A DNA stretch of 64,000 nucleotides from the NCBI GenBank assembly GCA_947044405.1, contig CAMRHE010000018.1, positions 5,208,001-5,272,000 of the forward strand, in the 5' to 3' direction. Below, one piece after another: positions 13,298-23,767 of the stretch. This stretch comes from Leptodactylus fallax. Its lineage: Eukaryota; Chordata; Amphibia; Anura; Leptodactylidae. Below the pieces are notes generated by a model that saw only the letters and a list, made by a program, of their open reading frames with translations, did no database searches and was not told the DNA's origin. A program made the position numbers and the translations under genes. How positions within the stretch are numbered: the first letter of the stretch is position 1; each line of letters starts with the position of its first letter.

Positions 13298-13472
13298 TTA
13301 ACTCAACTTCTGCAGTTGGTTAAAGTGCTGCAATGTGATATCTGATCACAGAAGACAACAGAAACCAATGAAAAGTCACTGATAAATGTTTTTCCAATAA
13401 CTTTTGATTGCTTTTTGTTGTCTTCTGTGATACGATATCATGCTGCAGCAGTTTAACCAATTGCAGAAGTTA
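13298..13472. mobile_element. Palindromic MITE, unclassified
   Basis: Left arm words ACTTCTGCAGTTGGTTAAAG and ATCACAGAAGACAACAG are matched by inverted right-arm words TTTAACCAATTGCAGAAGT and TGTTGTCTTCTGTGAT. Arms are about 60 bp around a 55-bp centre. Confidence 0.6.
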
Positions 13473-13980
13473 AGGGCTTTTCGCTCCACTGGTTTCAGTA
13501 TAAAACTGGCGGAAACCGGGCAGAAACCTGGTGGACCCCATTATACTCTATGGTTTAATTAACATTGGGACACAGATAGGATAGCAAAGGCTTACAAGGA
13601 TAGCAAAGGCTGGTGAAAAATACATTTGACAGATTTATAGGATGGCAGAATGGAGACTTGGATACTTCAGGTGTTCGGGCTTAATTCATTAGAACTGGGT
13701 GCTGTTATGGTGGCAAACATCAGACAACAGCACTGAAAAATCTTCATACATTGTTATTAAGACCACTGAATTCACCATACTGATAAGAGCCATCAACAGA
13801 AACAATCTGTATTAACATGAAGTCATGAAGAAAAATCTTTTAGCAGATTAAAGGAACTCTAAACCTAGAAAAGAATAATAAAAGTAAAGAGGAGTAAATG
13901 TTGCCTACACTGAGGGTTGATCTACAGGATGTCCTTCATGTTCACGAATCAGGCTTCACTACATGGCCAACTAGTGACTG
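13473..13980. other. Spacer, nothing recognised
   Basis: Includes a small direct repeat (GATAGCAAAGGCT twice near 13577-13611). No gene seen. Confidence 0.4.
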
Positions 13981-14060
13981 AGGGGGTGTGCATATGCCCG
14001 AGGGGGTGTGGATATGCCCGAGGGGGTGTGGATATGCCCGAGGGGGTGTGGATATGCCAG
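13981..14060. repeat. 20-bp minisatellite, 4 copies
   Basis: Four head-to-tail units of AGGGGGTGTGGATATGCCCG with only a base or two of variation. G-rich on the plus strand. An open frame through it is explained by the repeat. Confidence 0.9.
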
Positions 14061-14933
14061 GGTGGGTGGGTGGGGCTTATCCTTCTTTGTCTTCTAATGT
14101 GCTGTAAGACTTGGTGTCCTGGCTAGTGTCCCTTTAATTTGTAAAAAAGTATACAGAATCCTGCATTATGATAAAGAAACAAGACTTTGCAGCATGAAAC
14201 CCTGAAAGCTGGGGAAATCTAGCTGTATAAAGTAACCAGCATCTCTGATTCTGAATGGCCCGAGCTTACAATTAAAATGAGGCTGCCAATTTGGACTGCC
14301 TTCCACATTTCCCAGCATACTGCCCATAGTTTACAGTTACATTTCCTCCAAACTGCAGGCACTGATTGAAGCTGCTAGTGTGTGTAATCAGCAATGGGAC
14401 TGATTCTCCGCGCTGCCTCTGATGATATCCAATGCTTCAATTGCTCACAGCCAATTTGTTCTTTGCCACAAAGTGGGAACTGAAAATTCTAAGGAAATAG
14501 AATAATGTGTATAGGCTCCAATTTAATTTCCAGGTTAAAGAATGGTGTTCCTTCACACTCCTGCCAAATTGATGGAATCATTTATTGTAGGTATTTACAA
14601 ATCTTGTAAGGCTCACTACACACTATGGTTAAAATACCAAATAGTATAGAATTCTAATCATAGTGCGAACAGAGCTTTAGAAACGTGTGCTGCAACCTTG
14701 AAAAGACCCAAAAAGTAACTAACAACTCTATTATATAATAGTATATTAAGAATAATTATAGTAATTTACTCATTTCCGACCAAATTTTCTTGGGAATGGT
14801 CTTCATAATTTGACTACATATGACACAAACATGTTGTATGTGCCAGTAAGTTTAGCTAGAAATGTAAAATTCTGCTCATACGTTTAGCTGAGTGATCTAG
14901 ACAGGAGCAGGACAGGTTTTTAACTTCCTATAA
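14061..14933. other. Spacer, no gene recognised
   Basis: 14.2-14.5 kb is less AT-rich and free of recognisable repeats, so it is a candidate conserved non-coding stretch; nothing firmer can be said. Confidence 0.4.
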
Positions 14934-14935
14934 TA

Positions 14936-16502
14936 CAGTCATGGCCAAAAGTTTTGAGAATGACACAAATATTATATTTTCACATGATCTGCTGCCCTCT
15001 GGTTTTTATGTGTGTTTGTCACATGTTTTTATCACATACAGAAATATAATTGCATTCATATTATGAGTAACAGAAGCTTATATTGACCGTTAGAATGAGT
15101 TAATGCAGCAAGTCAATATTTGCAGTGTTGACCCTTCTTCTTCAGGACCTCTGCAATTCTCCCTGGCATGCTCTCAATCAACTTCTGGACCAAATCCTGA
15201 CTGATAGCAGTCCATTCTTGCAGAATCAATGCTTTAATTTTGTCTGAATTTGTTGGTTTTTGTTTGTCCACCCGTCTCTTGATGATTGACCACAAGTTCT
15301 CAATGGGATTAAGATCTGGGGAGTTTCCAGGCCATGAACCCAAAATCTCTCTGTTTTGTTCCCTGAGCCATTTAGTTATCACCTTTGCTTTATGGCAAGG
15401 TGCTCCATCATGCTGGAAAAGGCATTGTTGAGCGCCAAACTGCTCTTGGACGGTTGGGAGAAGTTGCTCTTGGAGGACATTCTGGTACCATTCTTTATTC
15501 ATGGCTGTGTTTTTAGGCAAGACTGTGAGAGAGCCGATTCCCTTGGCTGAGAAGCAACCCCACACATGAATGGTTTCAGGATGCTTTACAGTTGGCATGA
15601 GACAAGACTGGTGGTAGCGCTCACTTCTTCTTCTCCGAATAAGCTGTTTTCCAGATGTTCCAAACAATCGAAAAGGGGATTCATCAGAGAAAATGACTTT
15701 ACCCCAGTCCTCAGCAGTCCACTCCCTGTACCTTTTGCAGAATATCAGTCTGTCCCTGATGTTTTTTCTGGAGAGAAGTGGCTTCTTTGCTGCCCTCCTT
15801 GAGACCAGGCCTTGCTCCAAGAGTCTCCGCCTCACAGTGCATGCAGATGCACTCACACCTGCCTGCTGCCATTTCTCAGCAAGCTCTGCACTGCTGGTAG
15901 CCCGATCCCGCAGCTGAAACACTTTTAAGAGACGGTCCTGCCACTTGCTGGTCTTTCTTGGGCGCCCTGGAGCCTTTTTGGCACCAATGGAACCTCTCTC
16001 CTTGAAGTTCTTGATGATGCGATAGATTGTTGACTGAGGTGCAATCTTTCTAGCTGCAATACTCTTCCCAGTTAGGCCATTTTTGTGCAGTGCAATGATG
16101 ACTGCACGTGTTTCTTTAGAGATAACCATGGTTAACAGAAGAGAAACAATGATGGCAAGCACCAGCCTCCTTTTAAAGTGTCCAGTGGTGTCATTCTTAC
16201 TTAATCATGACAGATTGATCTCCAGCCCTGTCCTCATCAACACCCACACCTGTGTTAATGGAGCAATCACTGAAACGATGTTAGGTGGTCCTTTTAAGGC
16301 AGGGCTGCAATGATGTTGAAATGTGTTTTGGGGGATAAAGTTCATTTTCTAGGCAAATATTGACTTTGCAAGTAATTGCTGTAAAGCTGATCACTCTTTA
16401 TAACATTCTGGAGTATATGCAAATTGCCATTAGAAAAACTGAAGCAGTAGACTTTGTAAAAATTAATATTTGTATCATTCTCAAAACTTTTGGCCATGAC
16501 TG
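14936..16502 (-). mobile_element. Complete Tc1/mariner element (DD35E type)
   Basis: A 1567-bp transposon with matching ends CAGTCATGGCCAAAAG... on both sides (about 40 bp with one mismatch, 14936-14975 and 16463-16502). A second matching block, AAGTCAATATTTGC, lies about 190 bp inside each end, giving the two-block (IR/DR) terminus of many vertebrate Tc1 elements. TA dinucleotides flank it (14934-14935, 16503-16504), as expected for TA insertion. It encodes one intact transposase on the minus strand, so it is structurally autonomous. Whether it still moves cannot be told from one copy. Confidence 0.95.
15113..16129 (-). CDS. Tc1-like transposase, intact, DD35E
   Basis: A 338-residue transposase for cut-and-paste movement of its own element: it would bind the inverted repeats and cut at the ends in the nucleus. 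I chose the ATG at 16129 (context AACCATGG) because MVISKETR is the usual family beginning; an in-frame ATG 11 codons upstream would add a hydrophobic tail. Residues 1-60 and 65-120 look like two helix-turn-helix DNA-binding modules joined by an AT-hook-like GRPRKT (55-60). Catalytic residues are D149 (FSDESPF), D241 (QHDGAPCHK) and E277 (NPIENLW). There are 35 residues between D241 and E277, one more than the 34 of Tc1 and Sleeping Beauty and as described for the vertebrate 'Traveler' DD35E group. No stop or frameshift is seen. Family membership beyond Tc1/mariner is inference. Confidence 0.93.
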   Translation of the reverse strand: MVISKETRAVIIALHKNGLTGKSIAARKIAPQSTIYRIIKNFKERGSIGAKKAPGRPRKTSKWQDRLLKVFQLRDRATSSAELAEKWQQAGVSASACTVRRRLLEQGLVSRRAAKKPLLSRKNIRDRLIFCKRYREWTAEDWGKVIFSDESPFRLFGTSGKQLIRRRRSERYHQSCLMPTVKHPETIHVWGCFSAKGIGSLTVLPKNTAMNKEWYQNVLQEQLLPTVQEQFGAQQCLFQHDGAPCHKAKVITKWLREQNREILGSWPGNSPDLNPIENLWSIIKRRVDKQKPTNSDKIKALILQEWTAISQDLVQKLIESMPGRIAEVLKKKGQHCKY

Positions 16503-16504
16503 TA

Positions 16505-16919
16505 CACTTTTCAATTCACTGACACTAAGCAGAGACCTTAAAATGGTGGGAAAACGCAGTGAAGTATTGTACATTAGTAAGCATTTCATTTTACAATGAC
16601 TAGCTTTATGTACATAATACTAGACAACAACTTTAAATTCTACAAATAGGGGCAGCAATTTTCCCTCAACTTTCTAACATATTTAGGAAACACCAAGATA
16701 ATATGACAGGGTTGACAGTTTCACTATTATAGTGGTAATTTCAAAGTTTCAATTATTTTATCACTTTTAATCCATTTTTAGTATTTATTTGTTGAGCATA
16801 ACAAAGCATGTGACTACAAAACACAGGGTCAGCCTGGCCACTCTGACCGCAATTCTCAGGTAATCCCTCGTCCTGCCATGATTATATGAACCACCATTAG
16901 CACCACCTAAAAAAAACTT
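16505..16919. other. Spacer, nothing recognised
   Basis: AT-rich, no gene or repeat recognised. Confidence 0.45.
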
Positions 16920-16922
16920 TTA

Positions 16923-17208
16923 GGCTAAAGCCCCATGCATCAGCATGCAACTGCAAATGCATTGCAGTTTTTCCCACAGCGCTTTTCACAGAAAATTCGC
17001 AGAGGTTTCCTCTGCGGACTTTCTCCTTCAATTATACCTATAGGGAAACCGCCGGTGTTTCCATAGGTATAATTGACATGCAGCGATGTCCAAAACTGCA
17101 ACGATTTTTGAAATCACAGCGTGTTTGCTGTGTGTATTTTTCCACAACGTGTGGATGGGATTCACTTTGGTTTTTGCCGCGGCATTTATGCCACGTGGGG
17201 CCCCGGCC
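16923..17208. mobile_element. Palindromic MITE family A, TTA duplication
   Basis: Left end GGCTAAAGCCCCATGC and right end CCACGTGGGGCCCCGGCC sit between TTA at 16920-16922 and TTA at 17209-17211. Internal words TTTTTCCCACAGCGCTTTTC, ACCTATAGGGAAACCGCC and TATAATTGACATGC are shared with the copies at 4985, 22801, 46888 and 62546. No coding capacity. Confidence 0.7.
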
Positions 17209-17211
17209 TTA

Positions 17212-18225
17212 AAGCAAATCACTCACCTGGATAATGTAGAAGAGTAGCTGAACAGGCTGATATATAGGGTAAGTCATGGCAAAATTTGTACATGTTGAAA
17301 TATTCAGATACAGGAATTTGAAGCTGAATTTTTCTGCTTCACCAATTTCTGCCGTGGAATTTGCGAAATATACTACATTTTAAACTATCTTAGACTAAAA
17401 CTCTACAGTAGGTATCACCTTAGTTCTTGGGAACATGGCACAGCCAGTTTACAGTGAGGTATAATGCACATCCATTTTGTTGATCAAAGCATCAATAAGT
17501 AAATGTGCTTTGTGCTTATCAACAAGGGATGTCCCCTTTAGCATGAGCTCCAGGCACTGAATCCACCCCCTGCTGCTGAAAGCAGCTGGACTGCACTGTA
17601 CATAGAATCCACAAGGAGCTGTGTGGCTGGATCAGATACAGCCCTTGGCTCTGTCACATGGGCAAGCAGCTGAAATACATTTTCTGGTCCAATTGGAAAT
17701 TTTTCTGCTCTTTGTTATGTCTGGTCCTTCAGGACATTTATAGTTAAATTCTATTTTCAGGGTCTAAGAATTTTTTTACAACTTTATTCCAGGGGCTTGT
17801 GTACAACCTCCAAAGCTGACTTTCAATTAATCTAACTTTTTGGCTTTAACATGATCAGCGTGCACAAGAATGCAGCAATGGGGTAGAGTTTATACTTTGT
17901 AGTGGATACGTTTTCCTGCTGTCTAAAACATATATAAATATATTGGACTTTATTATAGACATCAAAGAGGAACTGAAAGCTGCTTAGTAAGAACCATCCA
18001 CTAACTTTTGGTGTTAAAAGGGATCTAAACCTTTTTTAAGCTTGTGTTTAACTAACATGTGAAAGTGCTCGCTCATTCCAGTATACAGATACAGTAGTGC
18101 TTAGGTTGTCATGTTTTACAATGCACTGCACGTAAATCTAGTGAGAGATATTCAACTATATAGAAAATTCTATTTTGCTTCACTTGCACATTGTGTTACT
18201 CCTAAAGCTTGTCGCAAAGTGTGCT
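17212..18225. other. AT-rich spacer, no gene recognised
   Basis: No exon or RNA gene recognised. Confidence 0.45.
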
Positions 18226-18228
18226 TAA

Positions 18229-18424
18229 GGTTAAGGCCCCAAGTTTGCTGAAGTTTTTTGAGTCAGGAGTGGATTTAACAGAAGGGAAATGTCTAAGAGC
18301 TTCCTTTATATTTTCCATTCATTTTCAAGCCACTCCTAACGCTAAAGCCACACTGGCTCAAAAAATTGCAGTAAAATCTGCAACAAAAGAAAAAGCAGCG
18401 TTTCCGCAACATGGGGCCTTAGCC
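18229..18424. mobile_element. Palindromic MITE family B, TAA duplication
   Basis: Starts GGTTAAGGCCCCAAG and ends CATGGGGCCTTAGCC with TAA on both sides (18226-18228, 18425-18427). The arms (TTTTTTGAGTCAGGAGTGG against CCACTCCTAACGCTAAAG) match the copies at 12059 and 59647. Confidence 0.7.
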
Positions 18425-18427
18425 TAA

Positions 18428-19939
18428 AGAGGAAATATCAGGACTCCTGACATGTCTGTTTTAATAAATGCAGAATTAAATAATTCTGGTGGCGTGGATC
18501 TTTTCTCAACACTGTGTTGTGATCCTGTGTTATTCCTGCTAAAATTGGGAAATAAATTGACAACTAGATGTTACACACTAGTTAGACTGTGTAGAAAATA
18601 TATAAACTTTATCAGTATGTCTTTTCTAGTGCTGTTGATGGATCTTACTTTGGCTTTAATGTTACTCTAATTATGACGCGTATGTGAATACATCCTAATT
18701 ATCTGATGTTGAACAATACAAAGCGTACCTCCAATTATAACCAACTTTTCATAAATTAATAATGCAAGTGAATAATAACATCATTTTTAATATGATCTTC
18801 TAGATGGAGAAAAATGTTTCTTTCTCCATCTAGAAGACTGCTCCCCCCCTCCTTTCCTATCATTGTGTACATCTCCCTCTCTTCAACAGACGCTAAAAGT
18901 GACTTAATCTTTGTATGAGGCTGACAGTCCATATCCATTCTCTGGATATGCATTTTATTAGAGATCACAGAGTAAGTGATGGGAGGGGAAGGAAAGCACC
19001 CTGATGAATTGTGAAATAAGCATTTTCTTTAATAGTATATGAGACAAAGTTTTTCATATTGATTTGTACTATTTAATTTATGAAATACTATTTTATACCT
19101 GAAGGTACGCTTCAAATACACAAAGCCCATTCATTGAACCATAGCACACTCAAAGTAGTGTACAGTAATAAAAAACATAACAGATGCACAACAGCCTGGT
19201 GATCGCATCCAACAGCAACAGGAGATTGCCCGATTTTACATTTGCTTTCAATAAGTATAGAATAGTAAGACTAGATTATATACTGTGATATCCATGCGAT
19301 TGCTTGTTTCCAGTTAGACAGATAAATATATTACTGATTTTAATATTATTCACTCATTAAGATGCTGCTCGCCGTTATGTGAAATCTGTAGCCTGCTCCG
19401 TCTCCATGGTGCACTGACTTCCTCCAGTCTCTAGGTGCATGCATACAGCCATTGTCTTTCTGAAGCAGTGTCTGCTATAGTACCACCTGTACTATACACA
19501 GCAGACAGTAGCTGGCTGTAATCTGTGCACTCCAGAGTCCTGGCTATGATATCTGGCAGAAAGTAAGTGCGCCATGGTGACATCACATTCAGCTTCTGAA
19601 GACTTTTGAATATGTTGAGAACATACTAAACTACAAAAGGGGCAAAGGCAGATCCTGCAGTTACAGAATGGGTTAAGTTGTAAATGTAAAGTATTACAGG
19701 CTTTATGCCACAAATCATGTTTATATTAAAGGTCCTGTAATTTCATCCCAAAAACTTCCTTTTCATCTAATTTCCCTTTTTTCCCCCTTAGCGCCACTGC
19801 TAATCTGTGTTTCTGTGGACAATATGCTATGCAGGGTCTATATATCTTTTACTCATGCTGCAACACTGCACATTGTCAATCATCAGAAGCTGTTGTCTAA
19901 GCTTTGCTTTATAGTAAGACTCTGGGCATAAAAATATTT
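18428..19939. other. AT-rich spacer with one short hairpin
   Basis: Contains a perfect 17-bp inverted repeat (arms 18796-18812 and 18821-18837, arm TCTTCTAGATGGAGAAA, 8-nt loop). No exon recognised. A long minus-strand open frame over the hairpin (18756-18968) has no known domain. Confidence 0.45.
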
Positions 19940-19942
19940 TAA

Positions 19943-20135
19943 TGCCCGTTTTACACAACCAAGTAGCGCCCATATTCACGGATCCCTCATACATTGCAGT
20001 GTATGGAGGGATCTGTGAGAACTGACAAAAATAGGGCATGACCTATATATCAAAATATCAGTCATGTGAATAGCCCCCACTCACAGAAAGTAAAATTAAT
20101 GCGCGACCAATTTTCACGGTCGTGTGAATATAGGG
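19943..20135. mobile_element. MITE, PIF/Harbinger-like, TAA duplication
   Basis: Left TGCCCGTTTTACACAACC and right GGTCGTGTGAATATAGGG are complementary apart from a few changes; TAA flanks both (19940-19942, 20136-20138). Internal words (GGATCCCTCATACATTGCAG, GTGTATGGAGGGATCTGTG) resemble those at 3375-3405, so it is related to the 3320-3577 element. Confidence 0.6.
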
Positions 20136-20138
20136 TAA

Positions 20139-20530
20139 TGCTCTCCTCCTTCCTTGACAAGCAGGCCAAAAGCAATCTGTATCAGCTGCTGTTCAGCGAA
20201 CAGAGGATCACTATGGGTAAGTTCACACGGGATTCGACATGCAAAATCTGTAGCATAAATCTTATTGCTGTTGACAGAAGATTTTTCTACTTTTATTTAG
20301 TTACATGTGAGGTTCAGTAAATGTAATAACTCTTCAATTAATATTTTTTTTTGCAATGCGTATAAATTGCAAATATTGTTATTTTAGAGATCTATACAAT
20401 AAAATTAAATATTTACTGGTGGGGCCAATACTTTAAAGTTTTATAATGTAGGGACCCATCTAAATAGAGTCATACAGTTACCTAGCAACACGTTCCCTAG
20501 CCTTCAGATGGCTAAGTTGAATTTCTATGT
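20139..20530. other. Spacer, nothing recognised
   Basis: AT-rich, no gene recognised. Confidence 0.4.
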
Positions 20531-20531
20531 A

Positions 20532-20673
<142 letters not shown>

Positions 20674-20679
20674 TCATGT

Positions 20680-21190
20680 AGTCACTCACTCTACTGTATA
20701 AAGGTAAGCATGAGTAACAATGCCTGTCAATTTTTTTCAAGGTGCATTGTAGGAGGGGGGCATTTAGTAGAGACATTACTGTCTCTCTGCTGGATAGTTT
20801 TGGAAAGGGTAAACAACCTAATTTGTATTACATAATAGAATAAACAAATCAACAAATAATGAAATATTTCAGCCATAAAAAGTGACTTGCTGCAAAATTA
20901 AGCAAACAAAAAATGAATTTCACCATTGCTTCATTTTATAATTCATGGAAGGAGCTGCAGAAACTGTACATATGGGAAGTGGGTGGAAGTGGCAGAGAAT
21001 AACTGAAAGGAAAAGGATGTTTTATGTGTTTCTTCAAGGGCATGGCAGATTGATTTAGAGGACAGCAGCAGAGCAGGCAACTGCAATGTGCACAAGCCTT
21101 CACATGAAGCAAATAGCAGTATATATCTTATGCAAATCCTTTTTGTAAATGAACAGGATACTGCAGGAGCAGGTATAATATATATACCCT
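20680..21190. other. Spacer, nothing recognised
   Basis: No gene or repeat recognised. Confidence 0.4.
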
Positions 21191-21194
21191 GCGT

Positions 21195-21236
21195 GAGTGT
21201 GTGTGTCTATATATATATATATATAGACACACACAT
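21195..21236. repeat. Palindromic GT/TA/AC microsatellite
   Basis: GTGTGTGTCTATATA runs into (TA)n and out through TATAGACACACAC, so the two sides are inverted copies and the tract can extrude as a hairpin. Confidence 0.85.
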
Positions 21237-21239
21237 ATA

Positions 21240-22270
21240 GCTAACACACTTCAATGTACAGTCCACTGCACGTTTACTGTACACTAGTGATGACCAAGAA
21301 TAGATTTGTCTGCACAACAAATTCCAAAGTGAAGTGTCACGGTCACTTGTAAATTGCTACATTAGCCTGAAGAAGGTTTTCTAAATAGCACCACCGATAC
21401 AAATAGTATCTGACCGCCATAATATTATTCAATTAGCAAAAGTCACCCACAAAAGTTGTAGCAATACCTGCAGAAAGGAGAAAGAAGGAAGAAATGATAC
21501 TACTTCCTCTGTTTACCTAATACACGGGCTTGTAGCATTTCTGACAAACAGGAAGTGGCAACTCAAATGCCATTTCTGAAATCAGAGGCCCCAGATCAGG
21601 ACCCAAACAAAGGAGTTCAAAATCGAATGTCAAATGTTACTAAAATTCATCTCCAAAAGCATTTAATTTCTTCCAAAACAATGATTCAAAAGATTTATGA
21701 AAACTACAATAGGTTTGTTACCCATAGCTACCAAATATTATACTGAAGAACATTTCCACTTTTGGTTTATATTATTTTTCTACCTTTCATTTTCATGGAC
21801 CACAACCTCAACAGGTCTTGTACAGAAGTTCTCACCTACATAAAATACCACTAAAAGATAGGAAAAAAATCTTATTTATCTATATATATTATTGTAAAGG
21901 CTCAGAAGAAAAACAGAAATACATCTTCTATGGCAAATATCAACAACACAATTGGTTGAAGTTTTCAATGCCATATCTCACCATTTTCAAGCTGACTTGA
22001 TGTAACAGATGCTGGGTTGTGGATTCTCTCTCTCAATTATTGCTCTGTAAGATGCACAGCCATTGAGAACCAATAGTGGTTTTTATAGCCTCCATGTACA
22101 GAGTTTCCATGAAGAAACAAGAAACCAGACCTGGCAGTCCATGCTGATAAAATCAGTGGGGGTCCAATTGGTCATCCCCCAAGAATTATAGTTTTTTTTC
22201 TATAATCAACATGCTAAAAAAACAGATAAACCCCCTTTCATACAATGAAAAAAAAACACAAACGAAAACA
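21240..22270. other. Spacer, no gene recognised
   Basis: AT-rich with several short open frames and no recognised domain. Confidence 0.4.
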
Positions 22271-22274
22271 GAAA

Positions 22275-22332
22275 CCATGTTTTCTGTTCACTTTACTGCG
22301 CCCTCCAGCAGTAAAGTGAACAGGAAACATGG
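22275..22332. repeat. Short near-perfect hairpin (24-bp stem)
   Basis: Arms 22275-22298 and 22309-22332 (CCATGTTTTCTGTTCACTTT against AAAGTGAACAGGAAACATGG) pair over 24 bp with one position that would be G.U in RNA; the 10-nt loop is CGCCCTCCAG. It could be a tiny palindromic repeat or a precursor-like RNA hairpin. I recognise no known microRNA in it. Confidence 0.6.
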
Positions 22333-22339
22333 AAATCTG

Positions 22340-22797
22340 CCCAGAAAAAGATAAACTTGTCTGCCAGTTTCTGCTTACAAATTGTTCACCTGTTTCTGAG
22401 AGCTTTACTCGCTAGACACAATAGAGTTCACAAGACAAGGGGCTATGCTCTTATAGCAGTCACTTATACTTTATAAACAAGGCACTGGCAAATCTCAAGG
22501 ATTCAAAGATTTACCTGTGGCAAATTCACATCTTCTGGTTTTTATAGCTGCATTTTTTTGTGTAATATAAGGCATCACAGATAAGATGTGGTACACTATA
22601 GAACGTAGCATCTCAAGCGCACTTCAGGCGAAACCTGCCAAAGCAGCAGGTGCACAAACAGGTGTTTTGTTGAAAGTTTATTAACTTTTTTTTTTATGAG
22701 AAAGTAACATAAGTCTCCACTACAACAAATGACCAATGATTTAAGAACACCTCAGCTAGGCAAGTGGATGAACAAGGGAAAGTAACCAAGAGCAGTC
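22340..22797. other. Spacer, nothing recognised
   Basis: AT-rich; no gene seen. Confidence 0.4.
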
Positions 22798-22800
22798 TTA

Positions 22801-23101
22801 GGCTAAGGCCCCACGTAGCGGGCTGCAGCAAAAAAAGCGTTGCGGGAAAAACCGTGATACGTTGTTGCTGCGGTTTTTCTCACAACACTTTTCACAGAAA
22901 GTCTGCAGAGGTTTCCTCTGTGGACTCTCTGCTTCCATTATACCTATAGGTCAACTGCCAGTGTTTCCGTAGGTATAATTGACATGCTGCGATTTTGGAA
23001 ATCATAGCGTGTCCACAGCGCGTATTTTTCCACAATGTGTGGATGGGATTCGCTAGATCCACTTTGCAGTGAATGTAAAACACCGCTTTTTTGCCCTGGC
23101 C
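22801..23101. mobile_element. Palindromic MITE family A
   Basis: Begins GGCTAAGGCCCCACGTAGCG after TTA (22798-22800) and ends TGCCCTGGCC before TAA (23102-23104). Shares GCGTTGCGGGAAAAACCG, TTCCGTAGGTATAATTGAC and TGTGTGGATGGGATTCGC with the other family A copies. The flanks are TTA and TAA rather than identical, so one has changed or the next insertion altered it. Confidence 0.65.
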
Positions 23102-23104
23102 TAA

Positions 23105-23460
23105 GGCCTCATTCATAGCATTGTGCTGTCCATGGATGATCTGCTTTTCACATACGTGAAAAGCAGATTCACTTTTTTTTTTTGTTTCCTTTTCTATATT
23201 TTGTATGTCTCTGAGTCTATGAAAAATTGATGACACACAGATGTCATCTGATTCTTTTCATGGACACATAGACTTTCATTAGCGTGATGCGTCCACGATA
23301 TGTTATCCTCCAGGGGAAAAAAAATACAACGTATTTCTGTGTAACTTTTTTTTTTTTTTTTTTGTTCTGACCAGTGGTCCACAAAAATACACTGATGTCT
23401 GAATAAACAAACTGAAATCAATGGGTATGTATGGCGTACGTGAATTGTGTGAATGAGGCC
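23105..23460. mobile_element. MITE, head-to-tail with previous element
   Basis: Ends GGCCTCATTCATAGC and GTGTGAATGAGGCC are inverted copies. It starts directly after the TAA that closes the previous MITE. The centre has GATCTGCTTTTCACATACG facing GTGAAAAGCAGATTCAC and a T18 run (about 23346-23363). Confidence 0.55.
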
Positions 23461-23603
23461 CAAATCCTTTGAACTAAAAGTAATAGAATCATCATAAGCC
23501 ATACCTGTATTTGATAACATTCCTGTATTAAGGTAGTACCGGTCCCCCTCAGTTTGGGGGCTGGATTCCTTCATTGTAAGTGTGCAAATTTTCTAAAGAC
23601 TAA

Positions 23604-23764
23604 GGCTCGATTCACACCTGTGCATGTACTCCGTTTGGGGTCCCCAAACCCGTTTAAAAAAATGCGGAGAGAAAATAGTTGCCTGCAGCGCTTTTCTCTC
23701 CACATTTTTCACCCTTTTCAGGCGGAAACCGCTTTTTTAAAGCAGGCGTGATCCAAGCGTAGCC
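23604..23764. mobile_element. Small MITE, PIF/Harbinger-like
   Basis: Ends GGCTCGATTCACACCTG and (inverted) GGCTACGCTTGGATCACGCC. Internal inverted pair: ATGCGGAGAGAAAA against TTTTCTCTCCACAT. Flanks are TAA (23601-23603) and TTA (23765-23767). Confidence 0.5.
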
Positions 23765-23767
23765 TTA

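Noticed and set aside
13981..14060. Regular repeats as a CRISPR-like array
   Set aside because: Units are contiguous 20-mers with no spacers, in vertebrate nuclear DNA: a minisatellite.
14197..14240. AATCTAGCTGTATAAAG resembling miR-9 (ATCTAGCTGTATGA)
   Set aside because: The seed half (TCTTTGGTT) is absent and no complementary arm lies nearby, so it is not a miR-9 gene.
22892..23574. 114- and 126-codon minus-strand frames
   Set aside because: They run through two MITEs and a T18 tract, with residues from the repeat (KKKKK) and no domain.
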